A stretch of 64,000 nucleotides of DNA from Amyelois transitella (Eukaryota > Arthropoda > Insecta > Lepidoptera > Pyralidae). The notes below the pieces were generated by a model. That model saw nothing but the letters and a program-made list of their open reading frames with translations. It was not told the origin of the DNA and searched no databases. Of this stretch, positions 13,001-24,723 are shown one piece after another. The translations under genes and the position numbers were made by a program. The stretch is taken from assembly GCF_032362555.1 (NCBI RefSeq), contig NC_083511.1:7998001-8062000 (forward strand), read 5' to 3'. Numbering within the stretch: position 1 is the first letter of the stretch; the number at the start of each line of letters is the position of its first letter.

Positions 13001-16000
13001 TTGTCTATTTTCATGGTATAATAACTCAGCTAAAATATTTTTAACGCTGAATCTATCTATATTAAAAAAATTAAGCAAGAATTCTAAAAGAATGAACTCC
13101 TTTAAACTTACTGGGTTTATCAGAAGAAATGAAGTAATATATAAACCGTGCAATCTCGCACCCTTCGTTGCGAGAGGAGACAATTAAACGCAGCAATCGG
13201 CGATATATCACGGGGCAAATTGGCAATCAACTGGCATTGATCAGACAGCCTCCGAACACCGCCGGAGTTCTCCCTCTTCATAAACCATCAGCGAAATGAT
13301 AATTCGTGGCCACACTGTCAATTAATTAAACTAATAATCATATATCAATTTATCACAGACGGCTTAATGTCAACCCCTACTTTACAATGACTAATAATCA
13401 TCTCAAAAAATTAAGTGAGCTCATAACTTAACATGGTAATAGCAGACGGGCGTTACCATCACGATTATCGTGTCCAGAAACCGTCGGTGACATCACCGTA
13501 ATGATTCCATTCAAGAAAAAAAATAATACAACACAAGGAACAAAAATGAAACGATGACAACACTTCACCAAACAATAAAACACGTTTGACGCGATAGCAA
13601 GCGTGACGGAGTCGCATCTAGGGACTTGTGTTTAGCTTACGAATTATCACACCGAAAATGCATATAGCATAAAAACAAAGTGTTCCCAAATTGAAATGGC
13701 TATTATAAGATCAAACAGTTTGCTAAACGGGCGGACATTAACACTGCCCACCGGTATCAGAGACGCAATCAATACGATGTTAATCGACTCAGCGGCGAAC
13801 TCGATTTTAACACATCGACACTAATTACCAATTACCACGAGGCGCAATAGATATTTGTTAGGTGGGTCCTACACTGGACAGACTACCACCACATATATTA
13901 TTATTTACTATGTGGAAACTCTTCTTGGAATTTTAGTAACGTTCCTAATTTTGATAGAACAAATGTCTTGTTACTATTAAAATATAGACATAATTTTAAT
14001 CGGAAGACTCCACGCAGAAACTCGAACAAGAAGTCATCAATGAAAATTTGTGGCCATCGCATCGCAATAAATTTTAAATTTCTAATAACATTACGCTAAA
14101 CAGATGGTTTCTACCCTCCAAACCCACCGTTTGACGCCACGCGGAAGCCAGACAGCGAATAAATTATTACCCTCCCTTTGCTAGAATACAAAGGATAAGT
14201 CTGGGGTTTTTTGTAAGTTTCTGCGGATAATTGAGGTGTAATTTCGCGTACAATGCCAAGCGATTGTGCGGTCCAAGCATACCGGTGCAACGCGACCTAA
14301 CGATACCATCGGACAATGGCAGCAAGCTGAATTAGAAAGTCCTTTTGTCCACAAGGCCTTGTGATGCTCATGATTTACGTCAATCTAAGCAGTAGTCATA
14401 CAGACGTAGCTGAGAACTGAAGGGCCAGTTCCTTGACATCTTTCGATATTTTTAACAAAAGGCCCATAGTGAACGAGTTTTCAAAGGATACCGTTATAAG
14501 ATGTCCATCAGACCGACGCTGAATGATAAAAGTCGGTCCGATTCAACGTTACTGACGGTCAATCGGGTTTTTTATTAATTACGGGATCCTTTACGCCTTA
14601 ATGAATATTCAAACACGATGCGAGAACGAGGTTATTCGAATAGGGCGCGCAAGTTCCGACTAGATTTTATTTTGAATTTTACGACCATGTAACATTATAT
14701 CATTACAAGCCGATAAACGATAAGTGCAATGTTGGGGCGGTCGCTGTTGTCGGCTCAATAAAATGTCTGCCCGATATCGACCTACATAACAACCCCGTAT
14801 TCCCAAGCCTGTCATCAGTTTATGACTTTTTTATTCAGCCTTATGGCCAGAGAAATGCAATACCACTCCCGCTTCAGATTTCCACGCCGATACTGAAGTG
14901 CATTGCGCTATAAAATGTATAAATGAAGCGTTTTAATCCAATCACAGGGCTATAAACTGGGTTAAACACTTTGAACTAGACAAAATTTCATTCAACTTCA
15001 AAATTTAAGATAAAAGGAGCAGCCAGTATGAATTCCTCCGATGTCTCAAAAAAATTGTGGTTATACCACATTTTACCAATGACACAGAAAAAATACATAA
15101 TTCGAAGGTGTAATCGATCCTTTGTAATAATCATGTCTGGTTATGGCATCCTGTCATAATAGTGAGAATGAAAGACAATACAGGATCCTTTTCACACGAT
15201 ATTCCTTTATTTTAACCGATCTTGCTGTAGAAAAAGAAAAAACCCATAACATTCCTTCAAATATTTAAGACCACACATTACATATTTAAATTTGAGACGA
15301 ATCGATAACGTATCCGTATAAGCTATAATATAATCTAAAAGTCTAAACAATTACACTTAAATTTCTTTCGATAACATTAAACTCTAAAAACTGTTGCCTT
15401 CGTATTTTCTAGAGGACTCGGGGTATTAAAAGCATTATGGAGGTCCTTCGCCGGCGAGATGTTGTAATGTCACACATTCATAAACCCGAAGACACTAGAT
15501 GTCTTTGTCGTCGTACAAATAAAAGCTAAAGAATCGCAGCATCGTTTGTCACTGGTTAAGCTTTTAAAGGGGTCACAACAAATAAAAATATCAAGCACAA
15601 TAAGAAATGTCTGTCGTTTGTAACATTATGTATGGGAAATAATAAGAATGTCCGCGTGTGTGTGCATAATGAAAACATATATCACAGTCATTACACCAAT
15701 TGCGATCAACTAGAGGTGACGTGGTAAAAATGCCGTGCCAAATGAAAATATTGTTATTTCTTCGAAGGGTTTAACCGATTGATATGTTAACTCGATATAT
15801 CTGGCATCTGTGAAACACATCGCTTTCGCCGATGAAAGTCAAAACATCAAGAAAAAGGTTTATTGTTACAAAGTATGTACTTACGTTCAAACGTGTACTT
15901 GATGCGCAATACTGAAGACACGTAACACACTTGGAATTCAAATTTCCGTTTCATATTAAGTGGATAAGTTACATTGGCACGTGGGATGTTATAGTCACCA

Positions 16001-19000
16001 TGGACAAATATCACAATGAGCTTACAAAGAAACGGACGAGACGACGCGCAAAAACTGCCATGCCACCTGGCCTGGCCCACCGCCCTCTAAACTGTCAACA
16101 TTCATCATAATTATAATAAAACCCTAAAATATTGAACAATAAGGTATTGAAAAGGATAAAAACAGTTGCCGAAAAGCCTAAGGACATATATAGAGATTAA
16201 ACTTGGGAAAGGAATGAGCGTGATAAAAAAAAACTCAGAAGCAAAGCCCAATACTCGATCATAATAAAGAAAATACTGAGCTACGAGATGTATCAAATTA
16301 CACCTACCGACTGCCATTAAGGTAATATCCCTTTATAATTCAAACAGAACAAAACTATCCAAATTTATGGTCAAATCCCGTTGAATAAAAAATTTGAATC
16401 AAACCAGAAACCGTATAAAAGGAGCGGTTTATGAAGAAAAAATGAAAAGATGTACAGATAAAACGAATAAGCCGTACTGTGGCACCCGCTGCTTTATCAA
16501 ATACGGGATTAGCCTATTCGAAGTCGGGACTGTTCTTTTCATATAGAACAAATATTTTGACACGCGGCTGAGCAAATAAAGGGTATACTTGTGAGCGATT
16601 AAGGTCGCCACTTTAAGAACAATTACGTTCTAAGTTGCTATATACTTGAATTATCTTTAGGCTTGTTTATAAGACAGGCGCCAGTTTATCTTTTTGGAAT
16701 TCAGAATAAAAAAACGGAACCTTTACACGATTGATATACATAGTCATCCTTTACATGAAACAGTGCCTTTGAGGCACAAGAAAAAATAAATAAAGGCGAT
16801 TAACTGACCAAAAGCTTGAAACACATAGAACGTTTAGTAGATAAACCTTAACGTTTATATGCAAACGCAATTGTTTATTACGTGACAATTTTAAAGAGCT
16901 TTTAAAGTTAAGCGTTAAGCTTTGAATAATTGTCGTGGTGAAAATTTTGTGATAAAATGAAAAGTGCCGACTTTTACTCTAAAATATTCTTAATAGATAC
17001 GCAAACCAACTTATTGGAAGCTAAGTTTTACTTAATAACGTGAAGTTCATTATCTTCATCATTCTATCTTATATTTAAAATGCAGAAATCTGTCATAATA
17101 AGTATGGTTAATTACCCCAGGCAAACCGTCAAAAATGTACTATAAAATTTCTATGAGGGCGAAAACTCGGGCAAAAATTATAATAAATGGGAAAATTTAT
17201 AAGTATCTGTGTTCCTCCTATGAGCAAAAACTGCTAGACGAATTTTAAATCTTCAAGAACTGCTCAGTAAATATTTATCCTTAATCAGCAATGGGGTCTA
17301 AGCTACGAATAATAAAGTTAATAAACCAATGCGTAACCCGCACATAGCCTTCTTTGTAAAAGTAACTTAGACCGAATATTTTTGAAATACCGGGAAACAC
17401 ATACTGTTTTTAAATATTTCAAAATCTATTTAATGGGATCTATCAAATAGTAGGGGTAATCCGAAAGCGCTGAAGGCTAAGGCACGTAGAGTATTCTTGA
17501 CATTTGGATGGAATACTCGACTAGCATTGCAATTCATGAACGCGGAGCTTCAAATACAGCCTCTTAATTAATCGCTTCTTAATGAAATTCTCAGGCCAGG
17601 TTTTAATTCAGACAAACCCATAAGAATAACAACAGAAGTATTATATTATTATTATAAGAATGATACTTTAATACATACGAACATAGTTATAGTTCGTTCT
17701 ATTATACGTCCCTCTTTATGCAATCGGGTAAATCTTACAAACTCCAGTAAAAAGAGTGCGCTTTATCCGCTGGGGGTCTCTCCGTGCATCTAATTGGCTA
17801 CCAACCCACTTGTCAATGAAATCATTACTTAATATCCCACTTCTGATATCGGTCCATGCAAGTCGCAGACGAAGAACAAATTAACACAAATCGTGAGGAC
17901 TGTTTACCTTCTAACTGTGTGCCAAGTGAACGCCCAGGCCACGCACAGTTATACAAACATGCATTGTGCCTACACTTGTGGACCAATAATGCATTTCATT
18001 GTCGGCTCAGCGTTTGCTGTGCAGGTGCAAATGCGTCTGCATTAAAAACATATGCCTACGTATTTCATCAATGGCAAGTTTATATGCTGACATGATGGAT
18101 ACACAAATCGAACTTTTTTCCGTATGGTTCCAGAGAGGTGCGGTACTAAGCCATGCATTGCACGCACTACGCCGTTTTTATCGCGTGAAAAACTAACTGT
18201 CCCGTTTCAAGTCATAATAAAAAGCGAAACAGCAATGTTTTTCGCGCGATAAAAACAGCGTCGCGCTTGCCATGCTACGGGGGCGGAAGAAAGTAAAAAG
18301 AGGCTGGTCGTCCTTCAGGCGTTTGCTCCAAATCTATCTGGGAGGTGACGGATCCAGGATCCAGGAGTAGGGAAGATTTTACGTGGTTTAGTAAAAAGTT
18401 CTATCAAAAATCTATTTAAACTTAATCTATTTAATCTTAAGCATAATTGAATTCAGAAACTCGAAACTAGAGAGAACTTAAAAGAGCCAAATAACTTTAC
18501 AGTAGATTTAAGCTATGAGTAGTGACATCTATGGGCGTCAGACCAAAACATTTATCACCTTCTTTTTTAAGATCTACAGATGTTTCAATGCCGTGAAAAA
18601 TATTATAGATGGAGTTAGGAGTAATTATAAATATTAGGAGTTCCTTAAAAATAAATTAAGGGTAGCATTCCATACACAGGTTTTTGTTGTTTCTTTGCAA
18701 CATTGCATGATTTTAATCAAAGAAATAGATGATTGAAAATAATAAAAAAATACAGCTCTGCCAGTGCTTTGGCCTTGCTATTGAGTTTAAATTAAGGCAC
18801 CTAAATTAAAAAATAATATACTCATAAAGGTACTATATCTTCCAGATATCACAATCTATGACCATTTCTTGATCATAGTAAGTAGTCCAGGTTGTGTTGC
18901 CATTGTTCTGGGTTAATGTGTTCAAATATATAGACTTACCCCAACCTAGGCTCAGTAATTTATCAAATCAAAATTAGAAATGATAATTACTGCATTAATA

Positions 19001-19100
19001 TTTCTTTACACATTTTAATACATCGGTATATTATTCCATATCATAAATGTTAAAGTACATAATTCAGTTTGTTACCTCTGCACAGTTTAATCACTGAACC
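7069..19100. other. Large gene-free region
   Basis: No protein-coding gene recognised. Short open frames occur by chance. Several blocks are less AT-rich and contain homeodomain-type cores (TAATTA, TTTATGGC), notably around 8,640-8,900, 13,200-13,500 and 14,600-14,960. They look like possible conserved non-coding elements, but this cannot be shown from one genome. Confidence 0.35.
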
Positions 19101-19107
19101 AATTAAT

Positions 19108-19160
19108 GTTATGTTACATCTTGCGCCAAATAAAGATTTTTCTTTCTTTCTTTCTTTCAA
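19108..19160 (+). repeat. Retroelement 3' tail with (TTTC)n
   Basis: TTGCGCCAAATAAAGATTTT followed by (CTTT)n. This AATAAAGA-plus-microsatellite end is a frequent 3' terminus of moth non-LTR elements. The 5' extent of the element is not clear. Confidence 0.55.
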
Positions 19161-20264
19161 TTTTCATGAGCAATTAAAATTTTGCCAAAATCGCAGAAAT
19201 ACGCAAAAATAAACTTAGAGATTCTCTATTGCCTAAAGACTTCAGTAAGTATGATTTTATGATATAATTTGCTCAAAGTATTATAAGAGACAGACCTTTC
19301 GTAAGGGGACTTTGAAGCATATTATTCTAGTACCGTTGATTACGTTCCCACATGGTTTGTATGGAATCCACCTGAAAAGCAAAATAAAACATTAGATTTA
19401 TAATGTAAACAATATATGTACACTAATACGATTGTTATAATAAATTTAATTTCGGAAATACCTATCAGGTATGCTCGGTGGCATAATGTAAAACCTCGAT
19501 ATAAAATTAAATGATCAATAATGCGAAACAAATGGAATAATGTGTGAAAAATATAGATTTTCAATTTGTAATAACCTCAAATATATTTTATTTACATGCA
19601 AACGTCAACTGTCCAATCTAAGTGACAGTGATAGTCTCACTATTATAGTATCTTTGGATCATGGAGCAAGGAAAAGAAGTAGTTGTACAGCTGTAATTAC
19701 GATGTTTCTTTAGATACTTGATTTATGGTCTAACTTATGTACTTTAATTTTAATTTACATTAAACTTATTAAATTGTGCTCATAAAATTAATTATAGTTA
19801 TGTTTATACGGTTTTATGTTTTTATTAGCAAGCACATGTTAGTTTGAATCTTGGGATATAATGCTTCGTATATATACTACGGTTTTATCAATGAAGGTTT
19901 TATAACTCTGACAATATAAAAAATAGAACATTTAAATTAATTTTTCAAATAAAACTAACTACCTACATAACTTATACCTAGTAAACCATCGATAGTAAAC
20001 AAACCGTAGTTTATCTATCTATTTAGTTTATGCAACAAACAAACTTTGCTAAGGTTATCCTAAAAAATACATACCTACAAATAACTTAAAAATTGTAAAT
20101 TACATTGATACAAAATAAAAATAAATTTTAGAATAAAAAAGTAATTAAGAAAGAAACCTAGAAATCATACTGAAGCAAGTAAGTTCATCATGGTTTCGTA
20201 TATTTCCTGCTTAGAGTTAATTTTCTCGTAAAAATTAGTTTCACATTCAGTTTTCTATTTATTT
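19161..20264. other. Intergenic sequence upstream of DPCD
   Basis: AT-rich. On the minus strand just beyond the X-box a very short frame (MDTNK, stop, then about 29 open codons to 20,191) is present; I do not call it a gene. Confidence 0.35.
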
Positions 20265-20278
20265 GTATCCATAGCAAC
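20265..20278. promoter_or_regulatory. X-box (RFX factor site) upstream of DPCD
   Basis: GTATCCATAGCAAC fits the X-box consensus GTHNYYATRRNAAC at every position. It lies 99 bp upstream of the chosen DPCD start, within the range usual for ciliary genes controlled by RFX factors. Seen: the motif and its position. Known: RFX drives ciliary genes through X-boxes. Inferred: it regulates DPCD here. Confidence 0.72.
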
Positions 20279-20377
20279 GGAATGAAAAGAAGATCGAGTT
20301 TGATCGAATCCGTAGATATTAGCAACATATTTGTGAGTAAAAAAATATCGACTTTAAACAGTATCGGCGAGTGCAAA

Positions 20378-22487
20378 ATGTTCAAAAACACGATTTGGTA
20401 CAAATCTCTTATGGGGGCAGAGAAATCCTGCCTAAAAGAAGACAAGATAAAGAAGGTTCATTACAAGTTTGAGGATGGTAGAGAAATGGTAGAGGAATAT
20501 AATACTGACACTGAAGTGTTACTACGAAGAGCTTGGAAAGTTAAAGGCAAGCTTGGTGGTGAAGGAAAGTGGGAGGTGGAAGTTGGAGATCCTATTCCTG
20601 ATGCAACACCTAATACAGAAACAGCAGAAATCATTGAAAGTCAAGATCAGGTACAATATATATGTATAATCTAATCATTGATTTCTTTAATAATTATTTT
20701 TATTACAAGTTTTAACTGGTTAAATTATTTAATAAAAACATTACTGCTAATTTATAAGGGTTTATTATCTTGCCCCTTATTCCTTTTATTATTTTTTTTA
20801 TCCTTTCTATTTTTCAATTAATCCACTACTGAATTGAATCCAATAAAAAAAAAAACATTTAGTCCAAAATTAATTTATTTCAGCCAATTTTAACAAGAAG
20901 AAACACAAGAGTAAACCTAGAATGGAGGATACGAAATCTGCCATATCCTTTAGAAACATATTCCATAAGCGCAAACAACGATGAGAAGTGCATCATTGTA
21001 AGGACTACCAACAAAAAATATTTCAAAAAGCTTCAAGTGCCTGAAATAGCAAGATTGGGCCAGCCTTTAGAGCAGGCCAATATTCAGTCTACACATCAGT
21101 TTAACACATTAATTATTATGGTATGAATTTGCTTTAGAACTTTTTAAAATTCTTCAATAAAATAAATAGTATTGCATACCTTAGTTGATGACATCAAAGC
21201 TTTGATTTCTCTAAAACATCATGTTATTGTAGAAAAGTTACTGTTGGTTGTCTGAAAACACAATATCCAATCTGAACAAAGGAACAGTTTTAACTAGATT
21301 TTAATGTTAATAGTACATACCTAAATTGTTAATACCAAAACTGATGACCTTGCATGAAGAGAGTTATGAATGAAGCAAAAGAAAGCAGCAGGGATCATGA
21401 CAAGTGGAAGGATGTGGTCTATGTGTACACCTTCAGGAAAGAGGTGTATTTTATGTATGTATGTATGTTAATGGTTAATATACATTATATTAACCATTAA
21501 CAGATAACCAGATATTTAATCACGTGACATCCATGGTATTGAGAGAAGTATATGTCCGGTCAACATATACTGAAGTGCTGGGTTCAACAAAAATTGAATT
21601 GCCTATATACATACATACATAAAATCACGCCTCTTTCCCGGAGGGGTAGGCAGAGACTACCTCTTTCCACTTGCCACGATCTCTGCATACTTCTTTCGCT
21701 TCGTCCACATTCATAACTCTCTTCATACAAGCTCGGCGGTTTCGGGTACTTTTGACCTGACCCTTTACCAGGACGTCCTTAATTTGATCAAGATACGTTC
21801 GTCTAGGTCTTCCCACTTCGACCTTTCCCTCCACACTCTCCTTGTATATCTGCTTAGTCAACCTGCTTTCATTCATCCTCTCCACATGACCGAACCATCT
21901 TAACATACCCTTTTCTATTCCTGTAACTACATCTTCTTTCACATCACAACATTCCCTTATCACGCTGTTCCTTATCCTGTCACTCAATTTCACACCCATC
22001 ATACTCCTTAACGCTCTCATTTCCACTGCATTTATTCTGCTTTCATGCTTCTTTTGCCATACCCAACTTTCACTCCCATACATTAATGTCGGGACCAACA
22101 CGCCCCTGTGCACAGCCAGTCGAGCCTTTTTGGATAGTTTCTGACTGCTCATAAAGGCATGCAAAGCTCCATTCACCATGTTCCCCGCGTTCACTCTCCT
22201 TTCAATATCACTATCATACTTGCCATCTGATGTAAACTTTGATCCTAGATATACAAACTCTTTCACTTGCTCCACTTTTTCTCCTCCAATCAAAATATTA
22301 CATGCTGTCATTTCTTTCTCCATTATTGCCTATATACTTTTAAAAAAATAAATTAACTTTAATTTTTTTTTGTATGTTTCAGTATAAGAAGCCACAGCAA
22401 CTACTAGACATGGATAAGGAATGGTTTGAGGAACTCAAGAAGGTGAAACCTATCAAAGATGTACCTAATGATTGCAAAGCACAATAA
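20378..22487 (+). CDS. DPCD: DPCD family protein (deleted in primary ciliary dyskinesia homologue)
   Basis: Three exons join in phase 0: 20378-20650, 20884-21120 and 22383-22487, giving 204 residues, close to the roughly 203 of the vertebrate protein. Introns start with GT and end with AG. Recognisable blocks are KVHYKFEDGREMVEEY (residues 26-41), the WEVEVGDP stretch at the end of exon 1, LEWRIRNLPYP (103-113) and IIVRTTNKKYFKK in exon 2. DPCD is a small protein of the CS/p23-like class linked to ciliogenesis and to R2TP/HSP90-type assembly of dynein and other complexes. I chose the ATG at 20378 because it aligns with the vertebrate start. An in-frame ATG at 20282 lies only 3 bp after an X-box and is probably upstream of, or at, the transcription start. 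Intron 2 holds two LINE fragments in opposite orientations. The 3' neighbour NOP16 is convergent, about 500 bp away. Confidence 0.93.
21355..21475 (+). mobile_element. RTE-like LINE 3' tail fragment, plus orientation
   Basis: This decayed copy of the last codons of the same LINE family reads roughly KRVMNEAKE..RDHDKWKDVV, followed by a (TATG)n tail. It lies in DPCD intron 2, about 140 bp from the larger copy and inverted relative to it. Just after its tail, 21468-21481 and 21487-21500 form perfect 14-bp inverted arms around a 5-nt loop. Confidence 0.75.
21611..22324 (-). mobile_element. 5'-truncated RTE-like LINE, reverse transcriptase C-terminal part, with target-site duplication
   Basis: The minus strand has an open frame (22323 to 21625, 232 aa) matching the C-terminal end of a non-LTR retrotransposon polyprotein. 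It contains EFVYLGSKFTSDG, a YGSESW motif, GMLRWFGHVERM and GRPRRTY, ending in PSGKEA followed by a short (ATGT)n-type tail. The insert is flanked by a perfect 13-bp duplication, ATTGCCTATATAC, at 21598-21610 and 22325-22337. It therefore looks like a 5'-truncated copy inserted by target-primed reverse transcription. It sits inside DPCD intron 2, antisense to the gene. The uninterrupted frame suggests a recent insertion. The RTE clade assignment is from memory of motif style. Confidence 0.85.
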
Positions 22488-22984
22488 ATATGTTTACTTT
22501 AAAGAGTTTGGTTTAGAAATTAATTCAACTTCTTATTATCAAAATACTGTTCTAATGTGTGCATTCTTATGTCTAAGCTATATTATGGTAAAGTTTCATG
22601 GACATCCATTCAGTAGTTTTTGGTGCATTCAGGTGCATAAAGATTATGTAACAATTTTTATAACTTTGTGTATGTCTACATTATCTGTCATTGTTTTTCA
22701 ACTTTGCAACATAATATAACAATACAAATTCGAATAACAAAGTTATATGACATTTGAATCATAATTCATCTGATATACAGCTATAAATCTTTAATACAGT
22801 TGAACCCCGCATTCTTTGTTTTAAAGGTGGTGCAAAAATATTATATTTAACTATACTCCCATAATCTTTATAATATTACAAGGAAATGACTATTTTCAAA
22901 AACCATTTCCTTCCTTGCAGAAATCAAAAGACATATTTTTCTTAATCATTTATTTAAAACTTATAACTATAAAAACCATTCACA

Positions 22985-24723
22985 TCAATCATCCATAACT
23001 AATGCTTTAGCTTGTTTCTTTAATTCTTCTTCATCTTCCTCTAACTTCCCTCTGGATTGTAAATATTCACCATATTGTTTAGGTATGCCCATAAATGTCT
23101 TGATTTTTTGTCTCAGTTGTTTCCAAGTTTCCTGATAGTAGTTCTTTTTGTCCCTCTCCATGGCTTTGTAGTCATGACCATATTTGTCTAATAAATATGT
23201 TATAAATTCTACTTGACCCTTTGGTAACCTGTAATTTATATAAAAATAAAATTTTCATAGGTACTTGGTATAAAACAATATTTAAAAATTTTGCTCAGGC
23301 AACTTTTTCTTTTTACTAAATCTTGGATTTTAATAGATTGCAGTTAACTTAAACAGCTGTAATATTGCAGATCTATACCGAATCACAGTACAGCACAGCC
23401 CAAACAAAGTATATGGGGTAGTCAGAGCCTAGTCTCAAAAAGACTGCACTGCCATGTTAAACTGGATGACTTAATGATGAAATTAATAAATATATACATG
23501 ACAAATTTCACAGATTGAGTTAGCCTCGAAGTAAGTTCGAGACTTGTGTAAAGACATACTAACTCAACGATACTATATAATAAATACTTATTATATAAAC
23601 ATCCAAAACCCAGGCCATCCTCATCATGTCCTAGCCAAGTTTCAAACCCAAATAGAGTTCAGAATGTGACTTATTTGCATGCAGATTGGAAAAGCTAGTC
23701 AAAGGCATTAGCCTTTGAAATTCGGCCTCTAAAGAAAAAATCTGCATGGGGATGCCAGTAATTGCTTTCCCACATAACTCAGCACAATACTGAATGTGCT
23801 TATTACTGAAGTCCATGGGAAAGAAGGAGGATCTTGGGAGTGGTCCCATTCTAAAATGCTTTAAACCACGAATCTCAAAACATATTCAAAAGCATACTTT
23901 TCAGAAAAATATACACAAGAAACAAGTCACTGAATGAAGTAGTGAGAATTGTAATGGTTATCTACATGAAAACTTATTTTATCATCATACAAAAATCATG
24001 GCTCTTTCCTAGAGGTAAGCAAAGACTACGTCTTTCTGCTTGCCACAATCCCTGCATATTTCTTTCGCTCCATCCTCATTATTATACTTACATAAATCTC
24101 CGTTTTCTAGGTGCTTTTGACTCCTTCTCTAATAATCCAACAACATGGCCCTTAATTGGTTGTTCTTCAATATTCTGTTCCTCTTCGGATTCTGATTCCC
24201 CTTCGTTGACCATTTGCTTGGCTCTTTTAAGTTGTTGTTGCTTAAAGTTTGGTATCTTTATTGTTTTGTTTGGATCTGTTGCTAGTCCCATGTCTCTGAG
24301 ATTGCGATAAGAAGACTTTCTGTGATCCCATGATTCTTTAATAACTTTACTGAAAAGATAAAATGTCTGTTTAGTTACAATATACGTAAAATCACGCATC
24401 TTTCGCGGAAGGGTAGGCAGAGACTACATCTTGCCACTCGCCACAGTCCCAACATACTTCTTTCGCTTCATTAAATCAATATAAAATAACAAAAGCAATA
24501 TTGTGTGCAATGAGTAATAATCGAAAGACACTGTGATTATTACCACACCTATATCATGAAGTAACCAGCTAGACTATAAACAAACACGAGAAGAGGAAAT
24601 AAAATCGGGAATATGAGAAATTTACCATAGTACTTCACCCGTATTCTCCTGCTTTTTATGCATTCTTTTACGATTTAACTTATGAAGATATTTCTTTTTA
24701 CGATGTTGCTTTTTAATTTTCAT
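22985..24723 (-). CDS. NOP16: Nucleolar protein 16 homologue, 60S pre-ribosome factor
   Basis: Minus-strand exons 24626-24723, 24092-24349 and 22985-23228 join in frame to give 199 residues (human about 178). The N-terminus is very basic (MKIKKQHRKKKYLHKLNRKR), typical of a nucleolar protein. The first junction rebuilds a Cys codon before KVIKESWDHRKS, matching the conserved C..I..AWD region of NOP16. The C-terminal exon carries the hallmark YGHDYKAMERDKKNYYQET...LRQKI segment. Residues around 80-90 are acidic (EGESESEEEQ). NOP16 belongs to early nucleolar large-subunit precursors. A poly(A) signal (AATAAA on the minus strand, 22949-22954) follows about 30 nt after the stop. It is convergent with DPCD and divergent from TEX10. 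Both introns contain LINE 3' tails close to exon 2. Confidence 0.93.
23395..23475 (+). repeat. Fragment of interspersed repeat family shared with 6240-6505
   Basis: The text resembles the block at 6270-6340: GGGGTAGTCAGAGCC, AAAAAGACTG, then a TTAATGATG motif. It is decayed and lies in NOP16 intron 2 next to a SINE tail. Confidence 0.5.
23477..23633 (-). mobile_element. tRNA-derived SINE tail fragment, minus orientation
   Basis: On the minus strand this reads as the common lepidopteran SINE body: CATGATGAGGATGGCCTGGG, then TAAGTATTTATTATATAGTA, then a GTTGAGTTAGT...AACTTACTTCGAGGCTAACTC block. The tRNA-like head is not visible. It sits in NOP16 intron 2. A related copy with the tRNA-like B box is at 49650-49790. 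Confidence 0.65.
23988..24081 (-). mobile_element. RTE-like LINE 3' tail fragment in NOP16 intron 2
   Basis: The plus strand is a diverged match to the 3' end of the LINE at 21611-22324 (compare the blocks AGGTAAGCAAAGACTACGTC and TTTCTTTCGCTCC). Its edge lies about 10 bp from the donor splice site of NOP16 exon 2. Confidence 0.7.
24386..24475 (-). mobile_element. RTE-like LINE 3' tail fragment in NOP16 intron 1
   Basis: Same 3'-end sequence and orientation as the copies at 21611 and 23988 (AAAATCACGC, GGGTAGGCAGAGACTACATC, TTCTTTCGCTTC). It lies about 35 bp upstream of NOP16 exon 2 in transcription order, so exon 2 is bracketed by two copies of the same tail. Confidence 0.75.

Noticed and set aside
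20282-20377. Upstream in-frame ATG adding 32 residues to DPCD
   Set aside because: It lies 3 bp from the X-box and the extension has no counterpart in known DPCD proteins.
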